From assembly GCF_007570935.1 (NCBI RefSeq), contig NZ_VLLR01000001.1, positions 1,550,001 to 1,614,000 on the forward strand: 64,000 nucleotides of DNA, written 5' to 3'. The DNA is from Lactobacillus sp. LL6. Lineage in GTDB: Bacteria; Bacillota; Bacilli; Lactobacillales; Lactobacillaceae. Below the pieces are notes generated by a model. It ran no database searches. It saw only the letters and a program-made list of their open reading frames with translations, and was not told the DNA's origin. Each line of letters starts with the position of its first letter. Position 1 is the first letter of the stretch. This document shows, piece after piece, positions 6,667-13,199 of this stretch. The translations under genes and the position numbers were made by a program.

Positions 6667-8526
6667 TTACTTAAAGTTTGCAACCTTAACGTACATCTTC
6701 TTAGTTGCAGTTGCACCTTCAATACGGTAGTACTTCTTACCGTTCTTGAAAGTATGTGCGTAACCGTAAGTACGTACAGTAGTACCCTTCTTAAGAACCT
6801 TCTTTGATGCACGCTTCTTTGAAGTTGCATAGATGTAAGCATTGTGCTTCAAAGTACGCTTAGTACCTTCACCTTGAACGTTTGAAGCCTTGATGTATTC
6901 TTCAGCAGTTCCACTTACACGGTAGTACTTCTTACCGTTGATAGTCTTTTCACCGTATACAGCTTTGTCAGTGAATGCGTAGATCTTCTTACCAACACTT
7001 TGACCCTTGTCGTTGTAAACAGCTGAGTTAGTCATAACGTACTTAGTACCAGTTTGAGCAACTGAAGCTGGTTGTGCTGGAGTAGTGTCAACCTTAGTGT
7101 TGCTTAATGCGTCTGATGGTACGAAAGTGTTTGAACCAGCATTGTTAAGACGAGTGTAGCTCTTACCATCTACAGTAATAGTACCGAAAGTTTGAACAGC
7201 ATCACCCTTCTTCAAAGTATTGTTGTCTTCAGTAACCTTGTTACCATTGATAGTTACAGTCTTAGTGTCGTTCTTCAACCATTGAGTACTTTGAACGTCA
7301 ACGGCATTCTTCAATACAAATACACTAACAGTGATCTTTGAAGTATCACCAGCTGGGTTAGTAGCAGTAATCACTAATGGGTAGAAACCAGTTTGAGTAG
7401 CATTCTTAATTGCTGAATCATCAAACTTAGCAGAAATAGTGTTGTTGTTTGAAGTGTTACCTGAAACGTAAGCAGTAGTGTTCTTTTCAATATCTGCTAC
7501 AATAGCACTTGCTGGACGAACTTCATTCTTGTTGCCTGAAGTGTAGAAGTAGTTAGTTACAGCAGCTGCTGGGATTGCAGTACCATTAACAATTCTGTCT
7601 GAGTTTTCAAGGTTACCCTTTACTCCAGCAATCTTGAAAGTTGGGTAGTTAATGTTGAACTTGTCTGCACGAACAGTAACGTTCAAGCTTGCAGTCTTAC
7701 CATTTTCTGCCTTAACAGTTACAGTAAAGTGGAAGTTTGAAGATGGGTAATCAAAGTTACCGTTTGAAGTTCTCTTAATATTTTGAGCAACAAGTTGCTT
7801 TTCAATATCTGATGAAGTAGTTTCCATTGAAACTTGTGACTTACCAGCGTTGTGACCAAAACCATAAACCTTGTTGAATTGGTTTAATAAGTCTTGTGCT
7901 GAGAAAGTTGAAGTTTGAACAGTTTGAAGGTTGATTTCAGCTTGTCCATTTTCGATAACTTTGTTGTTAGTCTTGTTGTAGAAGTAAGGGGTACCTTGTT
8001 CATTGATACCAGTTACATCACGACTAGTTACGAAAGTTACGGCATTCTTTTCAGCGTCTGCCATAAGTTGTGCTTCAGTGCCCTTAGTAGGTGCATTGTA
8101 TGATTCAGGAACTACATAACCCCAAGTCTTGTTTGATAACTTGTAACCTGATTGTAAAGCTGGAGTAGTATTCAAATTCTTTGGCCAGTATGCCTTGAAT
8201 TGAAGAGTTTGAGTAAATACTCCATTGTTACCAGCAGTTACAGCTGAAACTTTGTTGTTACGAGCAACAGTACCAGCGTCAAAGCCAAGAGCTTGCATTT
8301 CAGTTGAGTTAATGCTGTTTTCGTTGAAAAGGCTATCTAAAGTTGAACCGGTAATAGTAACAGTTTTAAGAGCTAAGTCTTTCTTTAAAACTTTAGCACC
8401 TTCTGAGTTAGTGCTAGTAACTTCAAAGTTACTTGCATTAGCAGTAGAAACAGTAGAAACAGCGACCGGAGCAACAGCAAGTAAAGCGGCAGCAGCAGCG
8501 CTAACGATACGTAAATTTTTCTTCAT
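6667..8526 (-). CDS. slp: S-layer protein precursor, probably the expressed copy
   Basis: A 619-residue precursor with the same 31-residue signal peptide as the plus-strand copy and a completely different mature N-terminus starting SNFEVTSTNS. The C-terminal ~60 residues (KRTLKHNAYIYATSKKRASK... to YVKVANFK) are nearly the same SLAP wall-binding domain. Start ATG at 8526 after AAGGAGG. A canonical promoter lies at 8727-8755, just outside the 274-bp repeat, and the untranslated leader is about 190 bases long, as known for acidophilus-group slp genes, so this copy should be on. Codon bias is strong. The mature protein is 588 residues, large for this family. The alternative that this is a minor S-layer-associated protein is less likely because of the promoter and leader. 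Confidence 0.92.
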   Translation of the reverse strand: MKKNLRIVSAAAAALLAVAPVAVSTVSTANASNFEVTSTNSEGAKVLKKDLALKTVTITGSTLDSLFNENSINSTEMQALGFDAGTVARNNKVSAVTAGNNGVFTQTLQFKAYWPKNLNTTPALQSGYKLSNKTWGYVVPESYNAPTKGTEAQLMADAEKNAVTFVTSRDVTGINEQGTPYFYNKTNNKVIENGQAEINLQTVQTSTFSAQDLLNQFNKVYGFGHNAGKSQVSMETTSSDIEKQLVAQNIKRTSNGNFDYPSSNFHFTVTVKAENGKTASLNVTVRADKFNINYPTFKIAGVKGNLENSDRIVNGTAIPAAAVTNYFYTSGNKNEVRPASAIVADIEKNTTAYVSGNTSNNNTISAKFDDSAIKNATQTGFYPLVITATNPAGDTSKITVSVFVLKNAVDVQSTQWLKNDTKTVTINGNKVTEDNNTLKKGDAVQTFGTITVDGKSYTRLNNAGSNTFVPSDALSNTKVDTTPAQPASVAQTGTKYVMTNSAVYNDKGQSVGKKIYAFTDKAVYGEKTINGKKYYRVSGTAEEYIKASNVQGEGTKRTLKHNAYIYATSKKRASKKVLKKGTTVRTYGYAHTFKNGKKYYRIEGATATKKMYVKVANFK

Positions 8527-8707
8527 GTGGTCTAATCCTCCTTGAAAAAACAAAAAATGCAAAAGGACGAAAGCTTCAGCAAGTGTAATAGCCTATAATG
8601 TACAAAACACTTCAAGACAAGAACCAGAAGGTTATAAGTCTTCTGAGGTAGTAAGTCTTGCTGAAGGGTCAGCATGCGTACAGGCCACACGCCTGAAGCA
8701 TTGTCCG
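8434..8707 (-). repeat. right arm of perfect 274-bp S-layer inverted repeat
   Basis: Minus strand identical to 3871-4144. It covers the leader, ribosome-binding site and signal-peptide codons. The promoter lies beyond its outer end, so inversion between the arms swaps which mature S-layer gene is joined to the promoter. Confidence 0.95.
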
Positions 8708-8726
8708 ATTGCTTACCACGATTCAT

Positions 8727-8755
8727 ATTGTACTAACCTTAAGCAAAAAACGCAA
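8727..8755 (-). promoter_or_regulatory. S-layer gene promoter
   Basis: Minus strand TTGCGT - 17 bases - TACAAT, followed by ATGAATCGTGGTAAGCAAT, which resembles the start region of the acidophilus-group slp leader. It is absent before the plus-strand copy. Confidence 0.8.
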
Positions 8756-8853
8756 GCTCAAAACACGTCTAAAAGCTATTTGTAATAAACTTTTTGTGCA
8801 AAAAAATAACAAACGAAATTTACTTACACTCCTTGAAGCCCAATCTAACAATA

Positions 8854-8877
8854 AAAGATAAGCTTTTAATTATCTTT
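8854..8877. repeat. palindrome upstream of the S-layer promoter
   Basis: AAAGATAA, 8-base spacer, TTATCTTT, about 100 bases upstream of the -35. Possible regulator site. The rest of 8756-9000 is AT-rich with nothing else recognisable. Confidence 0.35.
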
Positions 8878-9006
8878 ACAGTTTATTTATTCTTTTTTTA
8901 AAAAATCTCAAATTTTACAAAATTTTGACGAAATTTTCTGCTTTTGTAACACTTAAGTACTCTTTTTACTACCTCCTTAAATATTTCGTATTGCTTTGAA
9001 CAACAA

Positions 9007-9036
9007 AAAAACAACCTCTACGCGAGGTTGTTTTTT
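9007..9036 (-). terminator. terminator, first copy of a duplicated hairpin
   Basis: AACAACCTC tacgc GAGGTTGTT with flanking A- and T-runs. The same hairpin recurs at 11163-11191. Here it would end the minus-strand RNA that starts near 9145. Confidence 0.75.
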
Positions 9037-9145
9037 AATAATACGCATCTGAGTAACCAGCCCATCTGCAACTTATACTAACTAACAGCTCTAGTAACCA
9101 ACTAAAGCAAAATAGCACAAGTGATTGATATATTTCATTAATTCT
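9010..9145 (-). ncRNA. candidate antitoxin RNA divergent from the 67-residue ORF
   Basis: Minus strand extended -10 TGGTATACT (9152-9160) gives a start near 9145 and the terminator at 9036-9010 gives about 135 bases. The RNA carries the complement of AGTGATTGATATATTT (9120-9135). That 16-mer is repeated exactly at 9265-9280, where it covers the start codon of the divergent ORF, so the RNA could pair in trans with the translation start. Confidence 0.45.
9120..9135 (+). repeat. 16-bp direct repeat, antisense-side copy
   Basis: AGTGATTGATATATTT, identical to 9265-9280; partial similarity continues on both sides. Confidence 0.75.
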
Positions 9146-9175
9146 AACGCTAGTATACCACACTGCATCAAAGAT

Positions 9176-9184
9176 TGATACAAT
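9176..9184 (+). promoter_or_regulatory. promoter (extended -10) of the 67-residue ORF
   Basis: TGATACAAT with no good -35. It lies back to back with the minus promoter at 9152-9160. The leader contains two small hairpins (GTGCT/AGCAC and CTCAC/GTGAG) before the ribosome-binding site. Confidence 0.4.
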
Positions 9185-9265
9185 ATGACAGGTGCTTTCT
9201 AGCACACTTTTTATTATAACTCACCCTAACCAAGTGAGATCAAATAATAGAAAGGAGGTAGTACA

Positions 9266-9469
9266 GTGATTGATATATTTAAACAATTAATTACTCCATT
9301 GATTCTATTTTCACTGGGTTATGTTCTTAAATATGTAGCTGAGGTCATAAAGCAGTTTAGATTGTTGATTAACCACCATCAATCTAAATTCGACTTCAAC
9401 TTTCAGCAACGACGAACTTGTCGCAAAAGACATCACTATGCTCAGTGGCACCAAAATCAAAAAGATTAA
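9266..9469 (+). CDS. small membrane protein, putative type I toxin
   Basis: 67 residues from GTG with an ideal AGGAGG seven bases upstream: MIDIFKQLITPLILFSLGYV then a second hydrophobic run and a basic, His/Gln-rich tail. The N-terminal half (one membrane helix beginning around ITPL) is loosely like Fst/Ldr toxins, but no family is certain. A direct repeat over the start codon, a divergent RNA carrying its complement and a strong terminator (9478-9506) make a type I toxin-antitoxin module the best reading. A plain small membrane protein is the alternative. Confidence 0.5.
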   Translation: MIDIFKQLITPLILFSLGYVLKYVAEVIKQFRLLINHHQSKFDFNFQQRRTCRKRHHYAQWHQNQKD

Positions 9470-9477
9470 TCTTTTGT

Positions 9478-9506
9478 ACGACTACAAATGTGTAGTCGTT
9501 TTTTCT
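9478..9506 (+). terminator. terminator of the 67-residue ORF
   Basis: ACGACTACA aatg TGTAGTCGT plus T-run. Confidence 0.85.
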
Positions 9507-9527
9507 TATAAAAAACATTCTAAGCTT

Positions 9528-9776
9528 AATAGTGGATTGATTATCCGACGGGATAATTGATTCACTATTTTTCGTTTAGCCGTAAACTTTAAATAGTGAT
9601 AAAACAATATGCCGAGAGGTGTTTAGGCGCATGACGCCGAATAAAAAACTGGCAGTTTTATCTTGCAGTTAGTAGCTTCCTCGAAGAATGTGGGCACCTG
9701 ATGCCGAGTTTAGAAAATTAAGTCTGACTGCCTGGATAAATCAGTTTTATCACTTAGAAACAGCGAGGTATTGAAG
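9528..9776 (+). ncRNA. structured 5' region of the IS110 element, candidate bridge RNA
   Basis: The ~250 bases before the transposase hold no ORF but many hairpins: ATTATCC gacg GGATAAT (9539-9557), TCACTATTT...AAATAGTGA (9562-9599) around GTTTA gccg TAAAC, and GGCGcatgaCGCC near 9630. IS110-type elements encode a guide (bridge or seek) RNA in the non-coding region, 5' of the transposase in the IS110 subgroup. I infer that this region plays that role; loops and element ends were not determined. Confidence 0.5.
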
Positions 9777-10994
9777 ATGGATATTGTTTTTGGAATTGAT
9801 GTAAGCAGCCGTGAATCCAGTATTTGTATGTTAATGGATGATACCAGGAAAGAGTTTAAGATCTCTAACGATTCATTTGGATTTAAAGAGCTGCTCAAGA
9901 ATCTTGCAGTATTCTCAAAGCATCCTCAGATCATTTTTGAAGCTACCGGGGTCTATTCAAGAAGACTGCAGAAGTTTCTAGAAGACTATGGCTATGATTA
10001 CGTGATCCTTAATCCTTTAAAAGCTAAGAAAGAAATGGATCAGGGACTTCGTCATAATAAAACCGACAAAACAGATGCCTATAATTTAGCCAGAATTCAG
10101 CTTCAAAACAGACACAAGGCAAATAAACAAGAAGCCGAAGATTATCATAGATTGCGTGCCTTAAGCCGCTCTTATGAAGAATTGACTTCCGACATTGTCA
10201 GTGCCAAGAATCGTCTTCACCGTATCTTGCAATTGACTTTCCCTGAAATTGAAACAGTGGTTTCTACACCCAAGAACCGCAATTATTGGGAATTAGTTAA
10301 ACTATTTCCGCATTGCCAAACGGTCAGAGAGATTGAAGCAGAAGATATTATCAATAAAATCAAGGATTTTAAAGGCTATGGCATCAAACGTGCTCAAAAA
10401 ATTGCTCAAGGATTAAAAGAACTTGCCAATAAAGCATATCCCGTAGCAGAGCTTGATAGTCCTGAAACCAGCGATGTAATTTACTATGCCCAACGTCTCA
10501 TCCAGCTTGATCAGGACAGAGATGAGCGGCTTAAGCAAATGGTTGATATATCTAAAAAGCTGCCTAATCGTGATCTAGAAATCCTCACAAGTATCCCTGG
10601 CTTCGCCCAGACTACTGCAGTACGTGTTTTGGCAGAGCTCGGAGATATCAGGAGATTCGACAACCCTAACAAGATTGATGCTTTTATTGGAATTGATCCG
10701 GGCAGATACCAGTCAGGCCAAATGGATTCCCGCCTTGGTATCACTAAACATGGTAACGCTATTGCACGTAAGATTCTTTATCGGGCAGTTGGTCAAATAG
10801 ACAATGCTTCAAAGACCAATCCTTGCCATATTGCGGATTACTATGAAAATAAAAAATCTTCTCAAAGCAAAGGCTTCAAGAAGATTGCAATAGCTTCAGT
10901 GCATAAGCTAATCCGTACTATTTATGCACTAATCAAAAATGATCAGTTGTATAGTTACGAAGTCGCCAAACAAAATCAAAGACGTAAATCGTAA
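9777..10994 (+). CDS. IS110-family transposase (DEDD recombinase)
   Basis: 405 residues. The N-terminal RuvC-like DEDD domain starts with FGIDVSSRESSICM, has the acidic EATGVY motif around residue 60 and DKTDAYNLARI near 104. The C-terminal transposase_20 domain has the helix-hairpin-helix SIPGFAQTTAVRVLAELGD and the serine-containing DPGRYQSGQMDSRLGITKHG region. Length is normal for IS110 and the frame is intact. ATG at 9777 lies eight bases after GCGAGG; an in-frame TTG at 9771 is too close to it. The element sits beside the S-layer locus and two toxin-antitoxin candidates. Its exact ends are not visible because IS110 elements usually lack terminal inverted repeats. Confidence 0.92.
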   Translation: MDIVFGIDVSSRESSICMLMDDTRKEFKISNDSFGFKELLKNLAVFSKHPQIIFEATGVYSRRLQKFLEDYGYDYVILNPLKAKKEMDQGLRHNKTDKTDAYNLARIQLQNRHKANKQEAEDYHRLRALSRSYEELTSDIVSAKNRLHRILQLTFPEIETVVSTPKNRNYWELVKLFPHCQTVREIEAEDIINKIKDFKGYGIKRAQKIAQGLKELANKAYPVAELDSPETSDVIYYAQRLIQLDQDRDERLKQMVDISKKLPNRDLEILTSIPGFAQTTAVRVLAELGDIRRFDNPNKIDAFIGIDPGRYQSGQMDSRLGITKHGNAIARKILYRAVGQIDNASKTNPCHIADYYENKKSSQSKGFKKIAIASVHKLIRTIYALIKNDQLYSYEVAKQNQRRKS

Positions 10995-11162
10995 TTAACT
11001 GATCAGCTTCATTATACTCTAACTTAGCTTCAAAGAGGTAATTTCTTTGAAGTCTTTTGCAGTACTTTCATAATTGAAATAATTCGCACCATTAAAACAA
11101 AGAAATCCAAATATATCAAAATAAGATAATTAAACATCTTGATATACTTGACTTTACGTAGA

Positions 11163-11191
11163 AAAACAACCTCTACGCGAGGTTGTTTTTC
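11163..11191 (-). terminator. terminator of the DUF1659-DUF2922 pair; second copy of the 9007-9036 hairpin
   Basis: AAAAACAACCTC tacgc GAGGTTGTTTTT, 33 bases behind the DUF2922 stop. The stretch 10995-11162 shows only a small hairpin (CTTCAAAGA/TCTTTGAAG). Confidence 0.8.
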
Positions 11192-11223
11192 CAAAGTTAA
11201 TTATTATTCTCAAGTACTCAAAA

Positions 11224-11472
11224 TTAATCCTTATTAGATTCAGTATCGTCAAACACACTAGTAACAGTTCGTTCAATGTATTGAGCAGATTGAGGAGTCT
11301 TATATAAATCAACTTCTTCCTTACTAAAGATATTCTCTTGAGAAATGATACTCATTGCATCCCTCACCGCCGCTTCTTCTAAACCCGGCGCTGCATTATT
11401 CAAAGTAATACTAGTCTTTTTATTCTTGCTATTTAAAAAAGTCATCTTTAAAGATTTTGTAGTTTCTGTCAT
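11224..11472 (-). CDS. DUF2922 family protein
   Basis: 82 residues: LKMTFLNSKNKKTSITLNNA, then an AVRDAMSIIxxxNIF segment and a C-terminal IERTVTSVFDD, all typical of DUF2922. This small cytoplasmic family of unknown role is common in lactobacilli and usually paired with DUF1659. The partner is 30 bases upstream, so the two form an operon. Confidence 0.8.
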   Translation of the reverse strand: MTETTKSLKMTFLNSKNKKTSITLNNAAPGLEEAAVRDAMSIISQENIFSKEEVDLYKTPQSAQYIERTVTSVFDDTESNKD

Positions 11473-11501
11473 TATTATTCTCCTTTTATTTCCTATAATT
11501 A

Positions 11502-11711
11502 TTAAACTAACGCTACACCATGTTTCTGAATAAGGACAATTGCATCAAGCGAATCTTTTTGAAGTGAGCTGATGGCTTCACCCACTTTTTTAAGACTTTC
11601 TGCTTGAGTATCTTTTTTCACATTTTTATAAATTTTCTTCTTACCATTTTCACCATATTTTTCATTACCAAAAGTAAACTGCACTGATTGTTCTAATAAT
11701 TCGTAATTCAT
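11502..11711 (-). CDS. DUF1659 family protein
   Basis: 69 residues with the short beta-rich start QSVQFTFGNEKYGENGKKKIYKNV and the helix LKKVGEAISSLQKDSLDAIVLIQKHGV typical of DUF1659. It is the first gene of the DUF1659-DUF2922 pair. A hairpin GTAAGTCA...TGACTTAC (11757-11786) lies in the region upstream. Function unknown. Confidence 0.75.
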   Translation of the reverse strand: MNYELLEQSVQFTFGNEKYGENGKKKIYKNVKKDTQAESLKKVGEAISSLQKDSLDAIVLIQKHGVALV

Positions 11712-11859
11712 TTTTAAAACCTACCTTATAATATTGTTTTGGATATATTAGATCTGTAAGTCACCTGCGCGCCTTGATGACTTACACTATTACTAACGAA
11801 ATTAGCTCAATAAATGTAAACTATTTTTGAAAAAAACTTTACCAATTCGCAAATACTTG

Positions 11860-11870
11860 TCTGCTATAAT
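11860..11870 (+). promoter_or_regulatory. extended -10 promoter of the Ser-rich protein
   Basis: TGCTATAAT (11862-11870) about 20 bases before the ribosome-binding site AAGGAG. No convincing -35. Confidence 0.5.
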
Positions 11871-11901
11871 ATAGAAAAAATAATTCAAGGAGTAATTTTT
11901 T

Positions 11902-12514
11902 ATGAAACGATCTACTATCGGAGTCATTATAGGAGCCGTAGCAATTGCCTTTGGAGGCGGTGGAATGGTTGCTACTACTCAAAACATCATCCCAACTTCT
12001 TCAAATAAGAAAGCACAATCTAATTCTCAATCTTCTGCTAATTCAGATGAACAATCAGAAGACAAAACTTCTAAACCTGAAGATTCAAATTCAACTTCTT
12101 CTACTAATAATACTGATAAGCCAGACGATTCTGATCAACAATCTTCCTCAAGTGATGTAAATTCTAATGATCAATCTTCTAAAACTTCCAGCTCTTCTAG
12201 TTCTGCAGAATCTAGTTCTTCTAGTGAAGACCAAGCTGAAGATAATAAGGAAGATACTAATAATTCAGATACTGGCAATGCTGGTAAAGTAAAAGATGGA
12301 GCCGGTGCAAAGCAAGATCAATCAGTTGATGGCAAAGAAGTTGACTCTAATACTGTGAGTAGTGATAAACAAGCAGATCAATAAAGCTGGCTATGACTCT
12401 AGTTCCTGGAGTCCGCAAGATAGTATTAATTTATATCGTTATGCTTATAAGCATGGTCACAAAAAACCAAGCTCAATTACCAAACAAGATATTGAAAATT
12501 ACCTAAAAAAGTAG
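11902..12514 (+). pseudogene. Ser-rich membrane-anchored protein, frameshifted near 12358-12384
   Basis: The intact N-terminal frame (11902-12384) encodes 160 residues: a hydrophobic segment at 6-28, then a long low-complexity Ser/Asp/Asn/Glu stretch, ending at TAA. In the next frame, from 12359 to TAG at 12512-12514, the sequence reads INKAGYDSSSWSPQDSINLY followed by RYAYKHGHKKPSSITKQDIENYLKK, which looks like a real small C-terminal domain joined to such linkers in lactobacilli. One indel between about 12358 and 12384 explains both parts. This could be a true pseudogene, a reversible slip or a sequencing error. If the stop is real the product is a secreted or membrane-anchored Ser-rich stub. 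Confidence 0.6.
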
Positions 12515-12596
12515 CCATGGTTGCTTTTATCGCAAAAACTCGGTAAAATTACTATTGACTTTTTAGTATTTTCTATTGCTTAAAGGAGTACCTACG

Positions 12597-13025
12597 TTGA
12601 CTGAAGAAAAAAAGACTAATCAAAATATCGAAGAAACTGAAGAAAACGATGACTTAAAGGTCGTAATGCCTGAAGCTAACCGCGTTGTTATGGAACCAGA
12701 AGTGTTTAAGGAACAACCTGATTATTTGAAGGTTTTTGCTAATTTCTACATTGCTCATTTCGACGGACGCGACTTAGAAATTATGAACTTATATGACACT
12801 GACCACAACATTGTTGATATTAACAATTACTTGCGCAACAATATTCACTTCCCACGCAAGACTTTGGTTAAGCATGTTCTTCAATGGCATGATTACAACT
12901 TCAATAACTTACTTGACCAAATGAAGAAAACAGAAGATATTGATCCAGAATCAATGGTTACTTACGAAGATTGGGATAAGTGGTACGAAAAGCGTCGTAG
13001 CGAAATCCAAAACGCACTTTCATAA
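12597..13025 (+). CDS. hypothetical cytoplasmic protein
   Basis: 142 residues from TTG at 12597, eight bases after AAAGGAG; the in-frame TTG at 12576 lies before that ribosome-binding site and is rejected. The N-terminus is acidic and disordered (TEEKKTNQNIEETEENDD). A conserved-looking aromatic region follows (YLKVFANFYIAHFDGRDLEIMNLYDTDHNIVDINNYL) with many helices. No family recognised. A terminator follows at 13035-13073. Confidence 0.7.
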   Translation: MTEEKKTNQNIEETEENDDLKVVMPEANRVVMEPEVFKEQPDYLKVFANFYIAHFDGRDLEIMNLYDTDHNIVDINNYLRNNIHFPRKTLVKHVLQWHDYNFNNLLDQMKKTEDIDPESMVTYEDWDKWYEKRRSEIQNALS

Positions 13026-13034
13026 TTATTTTTT

Positions 13035-13073
13035 AAATACCTTTGCTCATTTTTAGGGTAAAGGTATTTTTGT
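13035..13073 (+). terminator. terminator
   Basis: AAATACCTTT...AAAGGTATTT plus T-run behind the 142-residue gene. Confidence 0.8.
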
Positions 13074-13141
13074 ATATATTAATATAATTTCATACTTGAA
13101 AGTTAAGCCAAAATAGTTGAAAATAGATATGTTTTATAAAA

Positions 13142-13168
13142 GAGATGCTTCTTGCATCTTTTTTTACT
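13142..13168 (+). terminator. hairpin with T-run in the kup leader, possible attenuator
   Basis: AGATGC ttctt GCATCT followed by seven Ts, only ~30 bases before the kup start. No gene ends just before it, so it may be a leader terminator controlling kup. Confidence 0.5.
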
Positions 13169-13199
13169 AAATATCTATTTTCGTTAAGGAAGTACTAAC

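Noticed and set aside
8532..8726. 64-codon ORF in the S-layer leader (minus strand)
   Set aside because: It lies wholly within the untranslated leader, is duplicated only as part of the repeat and has no ribosome-binding site.
11100..11160. Possible relic of a second toxin start repeat (TTGATATATTT on the minus strand near 11109)
   Set aside because: Only 11 bases match, with no ORF or ribosome-binding site next to it.
13026..13199. ydaO (c-di-AMP) riboswitch before kup
   Set aside because: The gap between the upstream terminator and kup is too short and no conserved core was recognised.
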